A stretch of 64,000 nucleotides of DNA from Brachionus manjavacas (lineage: Eukaryota; Rotifera; Eurotatoria; Ploima; Brachionidae). The notes beneath the pieces were generated by a model. That model saw only the letters and a list, made by a program, of their open reading frames with translations. It had not been told where the DNA came from and did no database searches. Location: assembly GCA_019054805.1 (NCBI GenBank), contig JAHQIY010000015.1, positions 1,310,001-1,374,000 on the forward strand, written 5' to 3'. The translations under genes and the position numbers were made by a program. This document shows, one piece after another, positions 11,833 to 22,900 of the stretch; position 1 is the stretch's first letter; each line of letters opens with the position of its first letter.

Positions 11833-12172
11833 ATGCCATTCTATTATGTGACAAATTATGCAAAAACAACAACAGGACCAGCTGGTAATTTAAGAAGACA
11901 TGACAAAAGAATAGTGAGAGAACTGACCAAGAAGGGTCCTCAACGTTTCAATTTCTTAACTAATAGGGTGGTGGATATATGGAATGGTTTGTCAACAAGA
12001 GCTGTAAATGCTGTTTCACTCAATAGTTATAAGGCAATAATCGACCGAGAAATTTTTGGTATGGATAAAAGCAAAGACTGCTAAGGCTCTTAATGGGCCA
12101 GGCGCCATATTGGCGTTGGTATAGCGATCATTTTCGCTGTACAGCAGTTCACACTACTACTACTACTACTAC
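11833..12172 (+). mobile_element. 5'-truncated LINE 3' end on the plus strand
   Basis: An 83-residue frame ends the LINE ORF2 (TTTGPAGNLRRHDKRIV, then FLTNRVVDIWNGLS and a stop at 12082-12084). A GC-richer 3' UTR of about 70 bp follows, then a (TAC)n tail at about 12153-12172. The coding end is related to the LINE at 30042-30722 (FLTNRVVNAWNKLP). It lies head-to-head with the minus-strand LINE beginning at 11830, which carries the same type of tail. Confidence 0.75.
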
Positions 12173-12519
12173 TAAATGAAATCTCCACACAAGTTTAATC
12201 CACTATACTTTGAACTGTACAAAATCTCATTTGCTTCGTTAAAATTTGAATTTTCTCTGAGTCAAACTTTCTTGTCCTGGTGGTCTATAGAGACAATCTA
12301 TTAAAACAAAATAATTAGATATTTTTTTATTATAAAAGATGAAGTTTTTATTTAAACTAGATTTTTTTTATTAGAATTGATTATTTTTATTAAATTAGAT
12401 TTAACTTTAATAAATTAGATTACTTTTTATTAAAAATTAGCGGGAGGAGAATTATTAAATTATTATTTCTTTATAAATTTATTAAAATGAATCCACCTCA
12501 TTACTTAACTAACTCGATT

Positions 12520-12950
12520 TGATCCTTTTTAGACAGTAAGACATTAAATGTAAATGTGAATTACCACTTGAGTGGAGAATAACTTCTGATGTTCCTCATG
12601 GCTCAGTAATAAGTCCTTTTTTATTTAGTATATATATATTAATGACATCCCCAAAATAAACAAAACAAATAACCAATACTCTCTGCTTTCCGTAGATGAT
12701 CTAGTTACATTCTTTTTTTACAAAAAAAAGGGGAACCTAGAAATTAAGATAAATAAATACACCTAAAAAGAGAGTGATAATCTAAACTTTAAAATTTATG
12801 GAAACAAAAATACTGAGCCAAAAAGAAATCAAATTTCTTGGTGTAAAATTTGATTCTAAGTTAAATTTTAATATACTAGGAGACGAAATTAAAGAACGCT
12901 GCAAAAAAAGGCTAAATATAATTAAGAAATTTGATAGGACCATTTAAAGT
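12520..12950 (+). pseudogene. Old reverse transcriptase fragment
   Basis: With shifts, the plus strand encodes WRITSDVPHGSVISPFLFS, then INDIPKINKTNNQYSLLS and VDDLVTFF, where a live enzyme would have (F/Y)ADD. It continues with EIKFLGVKFDSKLNFNI and CKKRLNIIKKFD. This is the palm and post-palm region of a LINE reverse transcriptase. The lost Ala of the ADD box and the frameshifts mark it as dead. It breaks off at about 12945, where an unrelated sequence begins. Confidence 0.65.
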
Positions 12951-13838
12951 TAAAAGAATAATCAATGATGTGAACACCGAGATAGAACAAGAAAAAGGAA
13001 AAACCAAAATAGAACATATAAAAAGATTGAAGCACGCCGAATTAGCATTAAAAAAAAAAACTACTGCAGTCAATCGAAAGTTAGAATACATGTAAGATTT
13101 GGTAACAATACTACAATTGATTTAGAAAAGCCTTTTAAACGAGTATAAATACATCCAATATTCAATATGAAGATTTTAGTTTAAACAGAATTACGAAAAT
13201 GACAATTTCTAAATCAAAGATTTGGAAAATACAAAAAGAAAAAGAATAAATGGACAAATATGGGTTGACTACGAAACTGCCGAACTACGAAAGGAAAAGA
13301 AGTCCTTCACCAAATACATATTAAATCGGAAAGCGATGAAAAATGTTATCAATCAAAGAAATATGGGAAAAGAGAAAAAACAAAAGGAAACCTCAAAATT
13401 TAGTGAATTTGTTACAGGAAAAATCAAAGAAGGATAAAGAAAATTTAAGCAAGAGCAGGACATTTACATAAATCTGAGTTACAAACAAAGAAGAGCAATT
13501 TTGATTAAAAAAAGAATGGAAAATGGGAAAAAGAAAACAGACAAAAAGACGATGAAAAAGAAAATCAAGAAAAAACAAACAATGAGCAACACAAAGAACA
13601 TAGCGAATCAGACAAAAGAAAACGAAGAAAAACAGGCGGATCGAAGTTAAAAATCAAAATACCAGCTGGTGAGAATTGCTCAGAGATCTAAGAATTAAAT
13701 GAAGATCTTACATTAACAAAAATAAGAAACTGATTCGTCAAAATCAGTTTGAAATACCACCCAGACAAAGGAAATTACGATGGAGAACGCATGAAACTCA
13801 TAAACGCAGGATACAAAAAACTTAAAAGTCTTTTTTAA
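12950..13838 (+). pseudogene. Decayed ORF with basic region and C-terminal J-domain
   Basis: I do not recognise the family. Pieces in order are KRIINDVNTEIEQEKGK and ELALKKKTTAVNRKLEYM, then INGQIWVDYETAELRKEKK. A charged stretch ending in a nuclear-signal-like KRKRRKTGGSKLKIKIPAG follows at about 13520-13665. Last come FVKISLKYHPDKGNYDG and RMKLINAGYKKLKS, ending at a TAA at 13836-13838. HPD at 13758-13766, preceded by a basic amphipathic helix and followed by an INAGYKKL helix, is the signature of a DnaJ domain, which stimulates Hsp70 ATPase. In-frame stops at 13689 and 13731 and earlier shifts show it is not expressed as one protein. It may belong to a mobile element; no terminal repeats were found. 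Confidence 0.5.
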
Positions 13839-14630
13839 TATTTTATAATTTTTTTTTTAAATTCTATTTTATTTTTAGTTTTGTAATACTTCGTTTTCAA
13901 GAAAAATAAATATTTAGTTCAAATTTTCTTTATAAAAGAAAAATTTAAAAAAAGGAAAGGGTATGTCATACCCTAAGACAACTATCTTGAAAACAGAGTA
14001 ACTTTTGAATTTTTATAAGATGTCGCTTTTAAATATTAAAATGTTGATTGTGAAAACTTTTTTTTATTCGTTTAAATTTTAAATATAAATAAATGTACGA
14101 GCCAGCTACCAAAGCAGATATATAATATATATATTCTACTAACTGGCAAGTGAAATAAAACTGTCTTTTATTTATCCTTGCTTGTGTCATTCATTTATTG
14201 GCGTGACAAAATTATATTGTTTTTTTTATTATTTTGAATTTCTTATCTCAAGGAGTATGACCTCAGAACAGATAAAACAAATCCCGCAAAATCGCAACTC
14301 CATTATTTTTTAAAATAAGGTAAATTAAGAAAAAAAATTAAAAATAAAATCACTAAATTAAAAAAGAAAAAATTTCAATTAAATGTATTATGTAAAATTC
14401 AAATTATTCTATTCATTTTGTTAAGTATAAAAAATAAACAAAAATCAGAAAAACTTATTTCAAAAATCTTGCTTTAATTGTTTCTAAGTACATCACTGAA
14501 CAACAAGTGCTAAAGATAAATTACTTGTATAAAGGAAGCAACTGGCCTTAATTCAAAAATTAAAATTCATTCAAAATTTAGCAAAATCAAAATTCGGTTT
14601 TGTGTTAGACTATGAACAAAAATAATTTTG
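13839..14630. other. No gene seen
   Basis: AT-rich sequence with no coding support. A moderately GC-richer patch at about 14095-14215 contains an alternating TA run (about 14118-14132). It resembles the end of a mobile element but matches nothing I recognise. Confidence 0.35.
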
Positions 14631-15170
14631 TTCAAAAAGAATTGGCTCAGTCGAAGAATCTGATGATGAGGAAATTGCTAATTTAGATTTGTCAAAATTT
14701 GAAAACACGAATCTCAACTCTTCAAATCTTGAAATATTTAACAACAACACAAATAATGATAATGACTGTTAAGAATGAATTTTATTTTAAACAATTTTAT
14801 AATTGCTTAATTTTTTTATTAAATAAATAGAATTTTTAAATTCCAAAAATGATGTAAAAAAAAAATTTTACACAAAAAATAATTAAATCTAAATTATTCA
14901 CAATAGCAAATGAGCACTGTACGCCAAAATATTCTAATTAAAAAGATGTAAAATACTAATAATTGAACCTGACTAATAAAAAATTTAATAATGAAGAAAA
15001 AGATCCAGTCAATATTTCACTTAGACCAGAATTTGATCAATCACATGATCAACTTTATGTTGCAGTATCAACGGTATCTGACTTCAATGTTAACATTATA
15101 TCTCTGGAAAGCTAGGAAAAATTACAAAAAATGTTGTGTATAATGAACTTTTTTTAAAATAGAATATGCT
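14630..15170 (+). pseudogene. Helitron/PIF1-type helicase C-terminal relic
   Basis: Bases 14990-15160 encode ISLRPEFDQSHDQLYVAVST, then a diverged tail and KITKNVVYNELF. The order xxHxQLYVAxSxV followed by (T)KNVVYxE is the end of the PIF1-like helicase of Helitron transposons (motif VI region). The usual Arg of SR is replaced by Thr and the frame breaks between the two motifs. An acidic stretch upstream (SVEESDDEEIANLDLSKFEN, 14650-14700) may belong to the same element. Confidence 0.55.
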
Positions 15171-15179
15171 CATTAATCA

Positions 15180-16340
15180 CTTAGTTTTGGAAGAATTTTT
15201 CTTATTTTTTTTTTAGGTACAAAAAATAACGATAATGAAATAGGGTAAAAAAAAAATAAAAAAAATTATTGAAATTCAAAATTTTAACATATTAAATTTG
15301 AATTTTTTTCAGATTTTTACTCAAACCCTTATTTTTGTCCTATTTCTATCTTTATTCTTATTTTTACTTTTTAATTTTTTTACATCGCCTTAAAGGCGTT
15401 CATAGATAATAATAAAAATAATAATATTAAAAATAATAATAAATGTTTTTTTAATAAAATAATCATCCGTAAATGAAGGGGGTTTTCTAGTATTTGCTTT
15501 CCTTCACTAAAATAGAGTTCTCTATTTTAATGACATGTCAGTCAATGTTACATGTAAGAATGCATAACATGATTTTCGAATAAGAAACGAGAAGAATCAA
15601 ATTTAACACTAAATATCTCAATTTTTTTAAAGCTCATTTTGAAAAAAATTATTTTTTTCTATCATTCTAAAAATCTTACAACGTAAAATATACCAGTAAA
15701 CAATATATTTTGAATTGATTCTTAGACTAAAGATTAAATCAAATTAACGATATCAATAGTTAAATTAGAATTTCAAAATAAATCATTATGAAAAATTTTC
15801 TTCAGAAATAGAAAAAAATTTAATTAAAATTTTATTTAAATAATATTTTTGCAACAAAAAAATATAAGTCAAACAAAATTTTTAAAAAACATCTCAAATA
15901 TATCACAATTGACAGCTCAATTGTTTCTTATATCTTTAAAAAAATATTTACATAACTAAATAAAAATGAAATGACAAATATACGAATAAGCTGTACACAT
16001 TGATCGCCTCGAATAAAAAACAAAATCGGTGAAATCATGAATTGTTCACACACACAGCATTGGGAACTACGCCTAGAACTTTTGACGGACTATTAGCCTT
16101 TGCATAGCTTCAAAAGAAAAAATTGAATTATTTTTGCATTCATTCAAAAATGAATGATTTTTCCAAATATTTATAACTTGGTTGTATAAAAAATATTTTT
16201 ATTCAAAACATAAAAATAAGATACAATTAAAATTAAGAAATAAAAAAAAAAAAAAGTATTCAACAAATTTCTTGATTGTTTTTAGAATTAGAATTACACA
16301 CCGAAACAAAATCGAATATTAAGAAAACAAAACTATTGAT
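15180..16340. other. Gene-free AT-rich stretch with microsatellite
   Basis: An (AAT)n-type microsatellite lies at about 15407-15441. A 9-bp perfect palindrome (AAAATAGAG TT CTCTATTTT) lies at about 15510-15529. No gene is visible up to the 3' end of NudE. A GC-richer 80-bp patch at 16025-16110 may be part of its 3' UTR or flank. Confidence 0.4.
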
Positions 16341-16351
16341 GGTGTAAATAA

Positions 16352-17453
16352 TTACCTTGATGATTCGATAGAGGAAATGGTAGCACTGCGTCGGTCCCTA
16401 TTGTTTTCTCGCATAAGATTTCTTGCAGCCAAAAGCCTTGCTTCCATTGACTAGAAAATGAATGCTGTAAATATTGCTGTCTCGAACTGAAAAAGTTTGA
16501 CACTTACCGTAATTTTCCTTAAACTGTCACCAACAAAATTGAGTGCCGAAATGCGTATAGAAGAAGTGACTGGATTTTGATGAACATTCGGTATATTGAA
16601 CACATTGTTTGCCAGTTCCGAGTTTTTCACTTTGTCCTCTTTGGCTTTATCGTCGGCAGTGGACTGTGACGAGAACGAAGTGTCAGTCTCCATTGGACAA
16701 GAATTGTTCAAATTGAAATTTGAATTACTGTTATTGTTGCCATCATTGTTGACAGTTGTTCCATCGACCGAATTTGATCGGACAGAATTTTCTTGTTTTT
16801 GTGACTTAATTTGCCGCACGGCAAGTTCCTGCTTTAGATCACGCGCCTCGTCTCTCAGTCTTTGCACAGTTTCGGCCAATTCATCCTTTTCGTCCAGTTC
16901 ACTTTCCAAAATTGCATTTCGTTCCAACGCCTCGTTGAGCTTGGCCTCAAATTCACCTAATGAAAACATGGCACATCGGTTGGTGCGTTCCAAATCATCG
17001 TTTTTTTGCTCAAGCGCCCGGATGTACTTGTGCATTTCGTCTTTGAGCGATTTGCATTCAGCCAGCTCGTCTTGCAGCTTGGAAATTTGTTTTTGTGTGC
17101 TAGAGTTCATTTTGGTCAAATTATCCTTGGAAAAAATGAAAATTAAGAAAAAAAATTTATTAATTGATAAGAAAATAAACTTTATTCAAATATTTTACTT
17201 TTAATAAATCACAGCTGACAGTCAGTCGGTGATTAGAATTTTTAGCTCTTTCATTTCGTTTTCATACTGTTTAAGCTCCGCTTCCAATTCTTGTTCGAAT
17301 TCTCGTGAACTTTTCTGAAATTCATCGAATTGATTGTTCAGCTCTTCGTACCTGACAAAAATAAAATCATGTTTAGCCTGCCAGTCTTTTTAAATCAACT
17401 ACCAACTTTTGTTTCCAGTAAAGAACCGAATTTTCATTTTCAGCTGCACTCAT
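16352..17453 (-). pseudogene. NudE/NDEL1-like, right copy, with one-base frameshift in exon 2
   Basis: Four exons, read leftward: 17407-17453, 17199-17351, 16508-17125 and 16352-16450. Without the lesion they would encode about 305 residues (human NDEL1 has 345). Exon 3 carries the conserved coiled coil and the C-terminal motif SIRISALNFVGDSLRK, matching the family's RISALNIVGDLLRK. Exon 4 continues with SMEARLLAARNLMRENN and ends at a TAA. Exon 2 is 153 nt instead of 154: a run of five T replaces six at about 17240, giving KELKILITD then a stop. This could be a real mutation or an assembly error in a homopolymer. If it is an error, this is a complete gene. It is divergent from REV3, with starts 2.5 kb apart. 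Confidence 0.8.
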
Positions 17454-17513
17454 TGTCTAAGAATCATAAAATTTTTCAAATAAAAAAACAGCTTACTTTA
17501 ATTTTAAATCTAT

Positions 17514-19938
17514 GAACAAAAATTAGAGAATAGCATAATTTAGATTTTAAGAGATTCATTATAAATTTTTTTAAAAAATATTTGCATCTTATATTTCTGA
17601 ACAAGTGTTTTCATTTTTTAAAATTATTCAGTGTTTTAATTTGAATACTTTTCGTGAGAATGAGTTCCTTTGTTTTGAACTGGATGCGTTTTGAAGGAAC
17701 CCTTTTTCTTTGCCATCTTTTTACTCGTCATTTATTTAACAATATTTATCAATAAAATTTTTTCATCTTTCCCAATTTCAAAAGTTGTATCCATTTTTAA
17801 ATAGAGATAGTTTTTAAGAAGTCTAGTTGAGTTAAATATTAAGTTTTGAATAATAAATAATCAAGTCTTGGTGTGTGAAAATTTTTGTTCCTCTTAATGC
17901 CACCAATTTTATTCGAAGTAATTTGGAGGATTGTGAATTTTCATACAAAAATTCTAATACAAAATTTAAATTCTTAATAAAATATGGATTTTTTACTTCA
18001 GATTTTTCTGTAGGTTTTCAAAGGTGAAAAATAAAGTTTCGTTTTATAGTTCAGCTTAAAGAAAAAAATTTAAAGAATAAATATTTTATTTAAAGAAATA
18101 ATTTGTCAATGAATTGATTATTTTTAATCGAATTGCATTATAAGCTCGAATTGAAAAATAAAAATTTTATCTAATTTCAAAATTACTTGAGTAGCGATGA
18201 CAGAATTTTAACATTAAAATAAAATAAATTTAAAAATTGCAAAGAAAGATTCTAATTTGAATATTTATATTTTATTTAATCATTTATATTTCCTGTGTTA
18301 ATTAAAATTGATTTTTTTTTCAATATAGTGAAAAATTTTATGTTGTTTCATCATTAAAGTTTAAGAAGCTCAATTTTGTCTCTTTAATTTCTAAAAAAAA
18401 TTTTATTTTTGTAATTTTTGGAAGGTTTGCATTAAAATTCACAATACCGTAAATTGGAAATGGCAAAAACATTTTAATGTCTCTCCCTTGCAAAAATCAA
18501 CTAAGATTATAATGGAATAACTGACTAAAATTTTGTCTTTTAGTCATTTGGGTTTAACATTTTCATACTCAATATTTTCAAAGCAAGTTTTGATTTTTGG
18601 CTTAGAGAAGTAAAGAATAGGAAAAACTTGGTTAATGGTATTTCAAAAATTCAAAAATCAGCACAAGATATATTGTTTTTATTCATTAGTTTTGCTCAAC
18701 ATTATTTATTTATTTTTTTAATTCTTTTTAGTTTTTATGTATCAACATTATCAAATTATTTTTATTTTTATTTTATTGTCTTTTATATCATATTATTTTT
18801 ATATATATATTTCTTTCCCATGTGAACGGTTATTAAAGGCAGTCGAGAAAATTAGTTAAGAGGATAGGTTCAAATGTTATGATGCCCAGGCTCAGAGGCT
18901 CATAACATAACAGGTATTCTGGCTGCTACAGTTGTGCGTTTTTAATGAGGCTCTGGCCCACGTTCCAGCTTGTGGGTTTCCACGCAGCAATTTACTACTT
19001 CTACTCCTACCAATTTAATAAATAAAATTAAATTATTTTTTAAATTAGAAAAATTATTTTTTTTTTTAAGTTTTGGAAAAAAAATTTTATTCCAGTTTTG
19101 TGCAATTATAAACAAATTTAACTTAGATCACCATTCTAATGTTTTTTCAAAACTAATTTTACCAATATTTGGTAAAAGTTAAACTTATTTTTCAATAATC
19201 TCCAATAATTTAAATAATTTTATTCTCATTGTAAATTTCTTAAAAATCCAATTTCCGAAATTTTTTATAGAAAATTTTAAAAATTGAGTTATTTATCGAT
19301 TAAATATTGAAAATGATGCATCATCAGATGAAATTTACAGATATCAGAAATTCAAAAAATTTAATTGTTAAAAATGATTTGTGTATTAATTATTAAGCAA
19401 AATTTATTTTAAGAATTAATTAAAAAAACATTTAAAATAAAAACTAGCAAATTGAGACAAATTTAAAAAAAATTCAGATATTTAAAAACTAAATTATAAG
19501 AATTTGTGTTTAAAAAGCTTCAAAGAGATCAATTGCGGATATCGAAGTATCTTGTAAGAAATTCATAAAGTTTGAAATGACAATAAATTTCAATAACGAT
19601 TTGAAAAAAAATGAATTATTAAAAAATTACTTTCAAAATAAACTTTTCCACTTTTTGACAAAAATTTCCTTAGAAATTAAATTCTGTCTTATTCGGGACC
19701 AAAACGAGTTTAAATTGAAATTTTTTTTTCTTAAATTGTTGATTAATAATTTTCATAATTTTTTCTATTTCAAAATTTTCAAAATATCTATTTTAAATTT
19801 ATTTGAAAGCAAAACTTGACAAAAGTGGTTAATTAAAAGCGATCAGGAGTTTAAATTATATAAATATAAATTTTTACATAATTATTTTGTAAATCGATTT
19901 CACAAGGGAAAAGTTCAAGTAAAAGAAAGATTTTATTA
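17514..19938. other. NudE-REV3 divergent spacer
   Basis: Presumed to hold both promoters, but no core promoter motif stands out from the AT-rich background. Short ORFs here are low-complexity and Phe/Leu/Lys-rich, and are not supported. A GC-richer retroelement tail at 18831-19010 is listed separately. Confidence 0.5.
18831..19010 (+). mobile_element. Probable LINE 3' UTR and tail
   Basis: About 180 bp much richer in GC than the surroundings, ending in a degenerate trinucleotide run (ctacttctactcctacc). This composition and end resemble the 3' UTR plus (TAC)n tail of the LINE at 11833-12172, including an aggctc...ggccca segment. No coding part is left. Confidence 0.5.
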
Positions 19939-22900
19939 ATGTTTTCACTGCGCATTTTTAGCATAAATTACTACTTGGCAAAACCAGAGCCGGGACTTGA
20001 CTTAGTATACTCTGATTTTCGCTGTTGCGAAATCAAACAAGTACCTGTGATTAGAATATTCGGTTCCACTAAAGAGGGTTTGATTTTCTAGAACTAAAAC
20101 TAATGAAAAAAATTCAAAACTTTTGAGAATTCTTTAGGTCAAAAAGCATGCCTCCATATTCATAACGTGTTTCCTTATCTTCTAGTCAAGCCATTCAAAT
20201 CATCACTTGATATGGATGAGCTTACCAAATATACCTTTGAACTGGCAAATCAAATAGACAAGGTTCTTAATATAGCTTTGTGCGTCAAGGATCCACTATC
20301 AACTCAGCATGTATTTAAAATAAAACCAATTTATACTAAGTAATTAAAATAAACTAAATGACAAATTTTAAAAAATCCAATTAAATTTTAGTCAAAAATT
20401 ATATTTAACTTTCAATTTAAAAGATCAATGTATGGATACCATGAAAATGATACTTTGTTCTTGAAAATCTATTTATTTAACCCAGCTATTGTTAAAAAGT
20501 AGATTTAAAAAAATTAAGTCAAAATAAATTTTCTATTTTGGTTCATTTTAGATTGAGCGAATTGTTGCTAAATGGTAGCATAATGAGTGAGTCGTTTCAG
20601 ACTTTCGAGTCCCATGTACCTTACAATCTTCAATTTTTAATGGATTTTAATTTATTCGGCATGAATCTGATTCACTTAAAATTAGTAAAATTCAGGCGTA
20701 ATAATTTAAGCATTGAAGAGACTCAGATCAATTCTGACAATTTTGGAAGTCAGAATTTAGAAAAAGGCAAAAAATGGGAAATGGAAAATTTAGCAGAGTA
20801 TAAAAGTTATTTTATTTTAATTAAATTTGGTGCTTGACTTTTTTTTTGAGGGAATGACGACGGTCCTTTAATCCGAGGTTCTGTCTTTAGTACATTCAGA
20901 TTGCTAAATCTATTAATAAAGGCCTAACATATCGTTCAAATTATTCATTTTATTCAGTTTGTTCATTTTGATCTTTAAGTATATTTTGCTTATTTGGTCT
21001 TTTAAAAATTTCAATAAGAGATAGTTATTTTTTTATTTTTAATTATTAATTTAAAATTTTTCTTTGTTAAAAATATTTAACAAAGAATAAATAAAAAAAT
21101 AAAAACACTCATCAATTCATGAATTGATACATGTGTTTTTAATAATTTTTTTCTTTAAATTTTGATAATTTTTCAGAAAAAAATAAAATAATAAAGAATA
21201 AAAAAACCAAAATATCTCAAGAAACTGAACAAAATGATTAAAACATGATATTCCACTAAATAATCAATCATTTAAAAAAAAAACAACACAAGATTCAGTT
21301 TGTCGGATTGTATTCAGATCGTGAATACATATTTTTTTTTAGAGAATTGTTTCTTGATCAGAGTATAGAAAGGCAGTCAACATGTTATCTTGAACTTGAC
21401 TCCTGTGCCGCAGATATCATGAACTTTGAAATGGACAAAGGTTGCTATTTATCTGGCTTTTTTGAACTTAGTTAAAAACAAAAAATTTCTAGATGGATAT
21501 ATGCTAAATCCAGGTATGAGTGCTCTATGGGACGAAGAAAAAAAAAGACGTGAATTACAGAACATTGATATTCCACTTGAAACAATTGATTCAGAAGGTC
21601 AGACAAATATTTGTTTTATTATTATATATTCAAAATTAATAATATTATTTAGAGCGGACAAATATTTTAAAAATTGAAAACGAAATTGAGTTCAAAAAAA
21701 GATTAATTATGCTATTAGAGACCAGGTTAAATTAAAAAAAAAATTTTTTTTAAATATAATTCATCTTAAATCATGACCAAAAAGATTTGAGGCCAAGTAT
21801 CCATTCAAAAGGGAACAAAAATGTAAGTTTTTTGTTTATCTTTTAAAAAAAATTAAAATAAAATAAGAATATTAATTTAGTTGAAGAAGAAAAAATAGTG
21901 GTCAAAAGTGTTCAAGACTTGTGTGATATTAACCAAACATTTGAAGAAGTTGATTATATTAATGATGAATTGATTGCTGACATGCTCGAAGATCTTCATA
22001 ATAATACAGATTTGGAAAACTCAATTATTCCGGATGGTAAATGGATTAAATATTCATCTAAAAACTTTTTTTTTATCCGGTTTTAATGAATATATTTAAT
22101 GAACAGATGAAGAGGAAAAAGAAAGTCTACTGAAAGAAAACAATGATTTGACTCAAATCGAAAAAGAAATTGATAAAGAGTAGAAAAATATAATTTTAAT
22201 TCTAAACATTTTAATGATTTAACAAATCAAGTGAAGAAGATGAAAAATTAAGCTTTTTGAATGATACCATCTCATCTGATGACAGTGATGGATTGACAGT
22301 TGAAAAAATTCAGGAAAAAAATGAAGAGTTTAAGCATTCAGAGTCATTAATTGATGAAAGTGCTGCTGATTCTTCAACTTCTTCGAATGATGAAAGCTTT
22401 TCAAATGATGATACTTCTTTGATACCACAAGTTGGCCACGAGTGTAGCTATTTCTTAAACCAACCACAATGCTCACACAGGGATTCCAATCCAAAGTCAT
22501 TGTTTCAGAATGTGTGCTTAAACTGCGAGTTTGTCATGGAAATAAACGATTCTTTGGACCACATGGCTTTTCTTTCTCCTGAAAATTTCCGAAATTCAAA
22601 AAAAAAATTTTTTTTGACACAGCTTAATTTCGATTCACCATCCATTGAGTCAAATGACTCAGCAGAAATACCAGATATTGTTAACGAAACAATTACAGAA
22701 GACGATTTTAGAGATTTTACTCAAATTAATGAGACTTTAAATGAAATTGATGACACCAAAGTAGAAATAGATTTGTCCAGACGCAGCTCTTATTCATTAT
22801 CCGAAACAACTTTAATGCTTAGTGATTCGGATTATGATGAAGCAGACAAAGAAGAAGAATTCCTTAAGGAATACTATGCTAAGCAGGCAAAGAAAAATCA

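Noticed and set aside
13222..13578. Stand-alone basic-protein gene and an antisense Phe-rich protein
   Set aside because: The plus-strand part is one segment of the decayed J-domain ORF; the minus-strand one is its low-complexity complement.
16596..17204. Ser/Leu-rich plus-strand ORF of 202 residues, and its twin at 10-555
   Set aside because: Antisense shadow of NudE exon 3 and the adjoining intron; identical in both copies because the duplicated DNA is.
18831..19010. tRNA gene or tRNA-derived SINE, because of a ggttcaaatg word
   Set aside because: The B-box is incomplete, no A-box lies at the right distance and no cloverleaf can be drawn. The end looks like a LINE tail.
18628..19182. Phe/Leu/Lys-rich ORFs in the NudE-REV3 spacer
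   Set aside because: Composition is what AT-rich DNA gives by chance; no conserved motif, and they overlap a retroelement tail.
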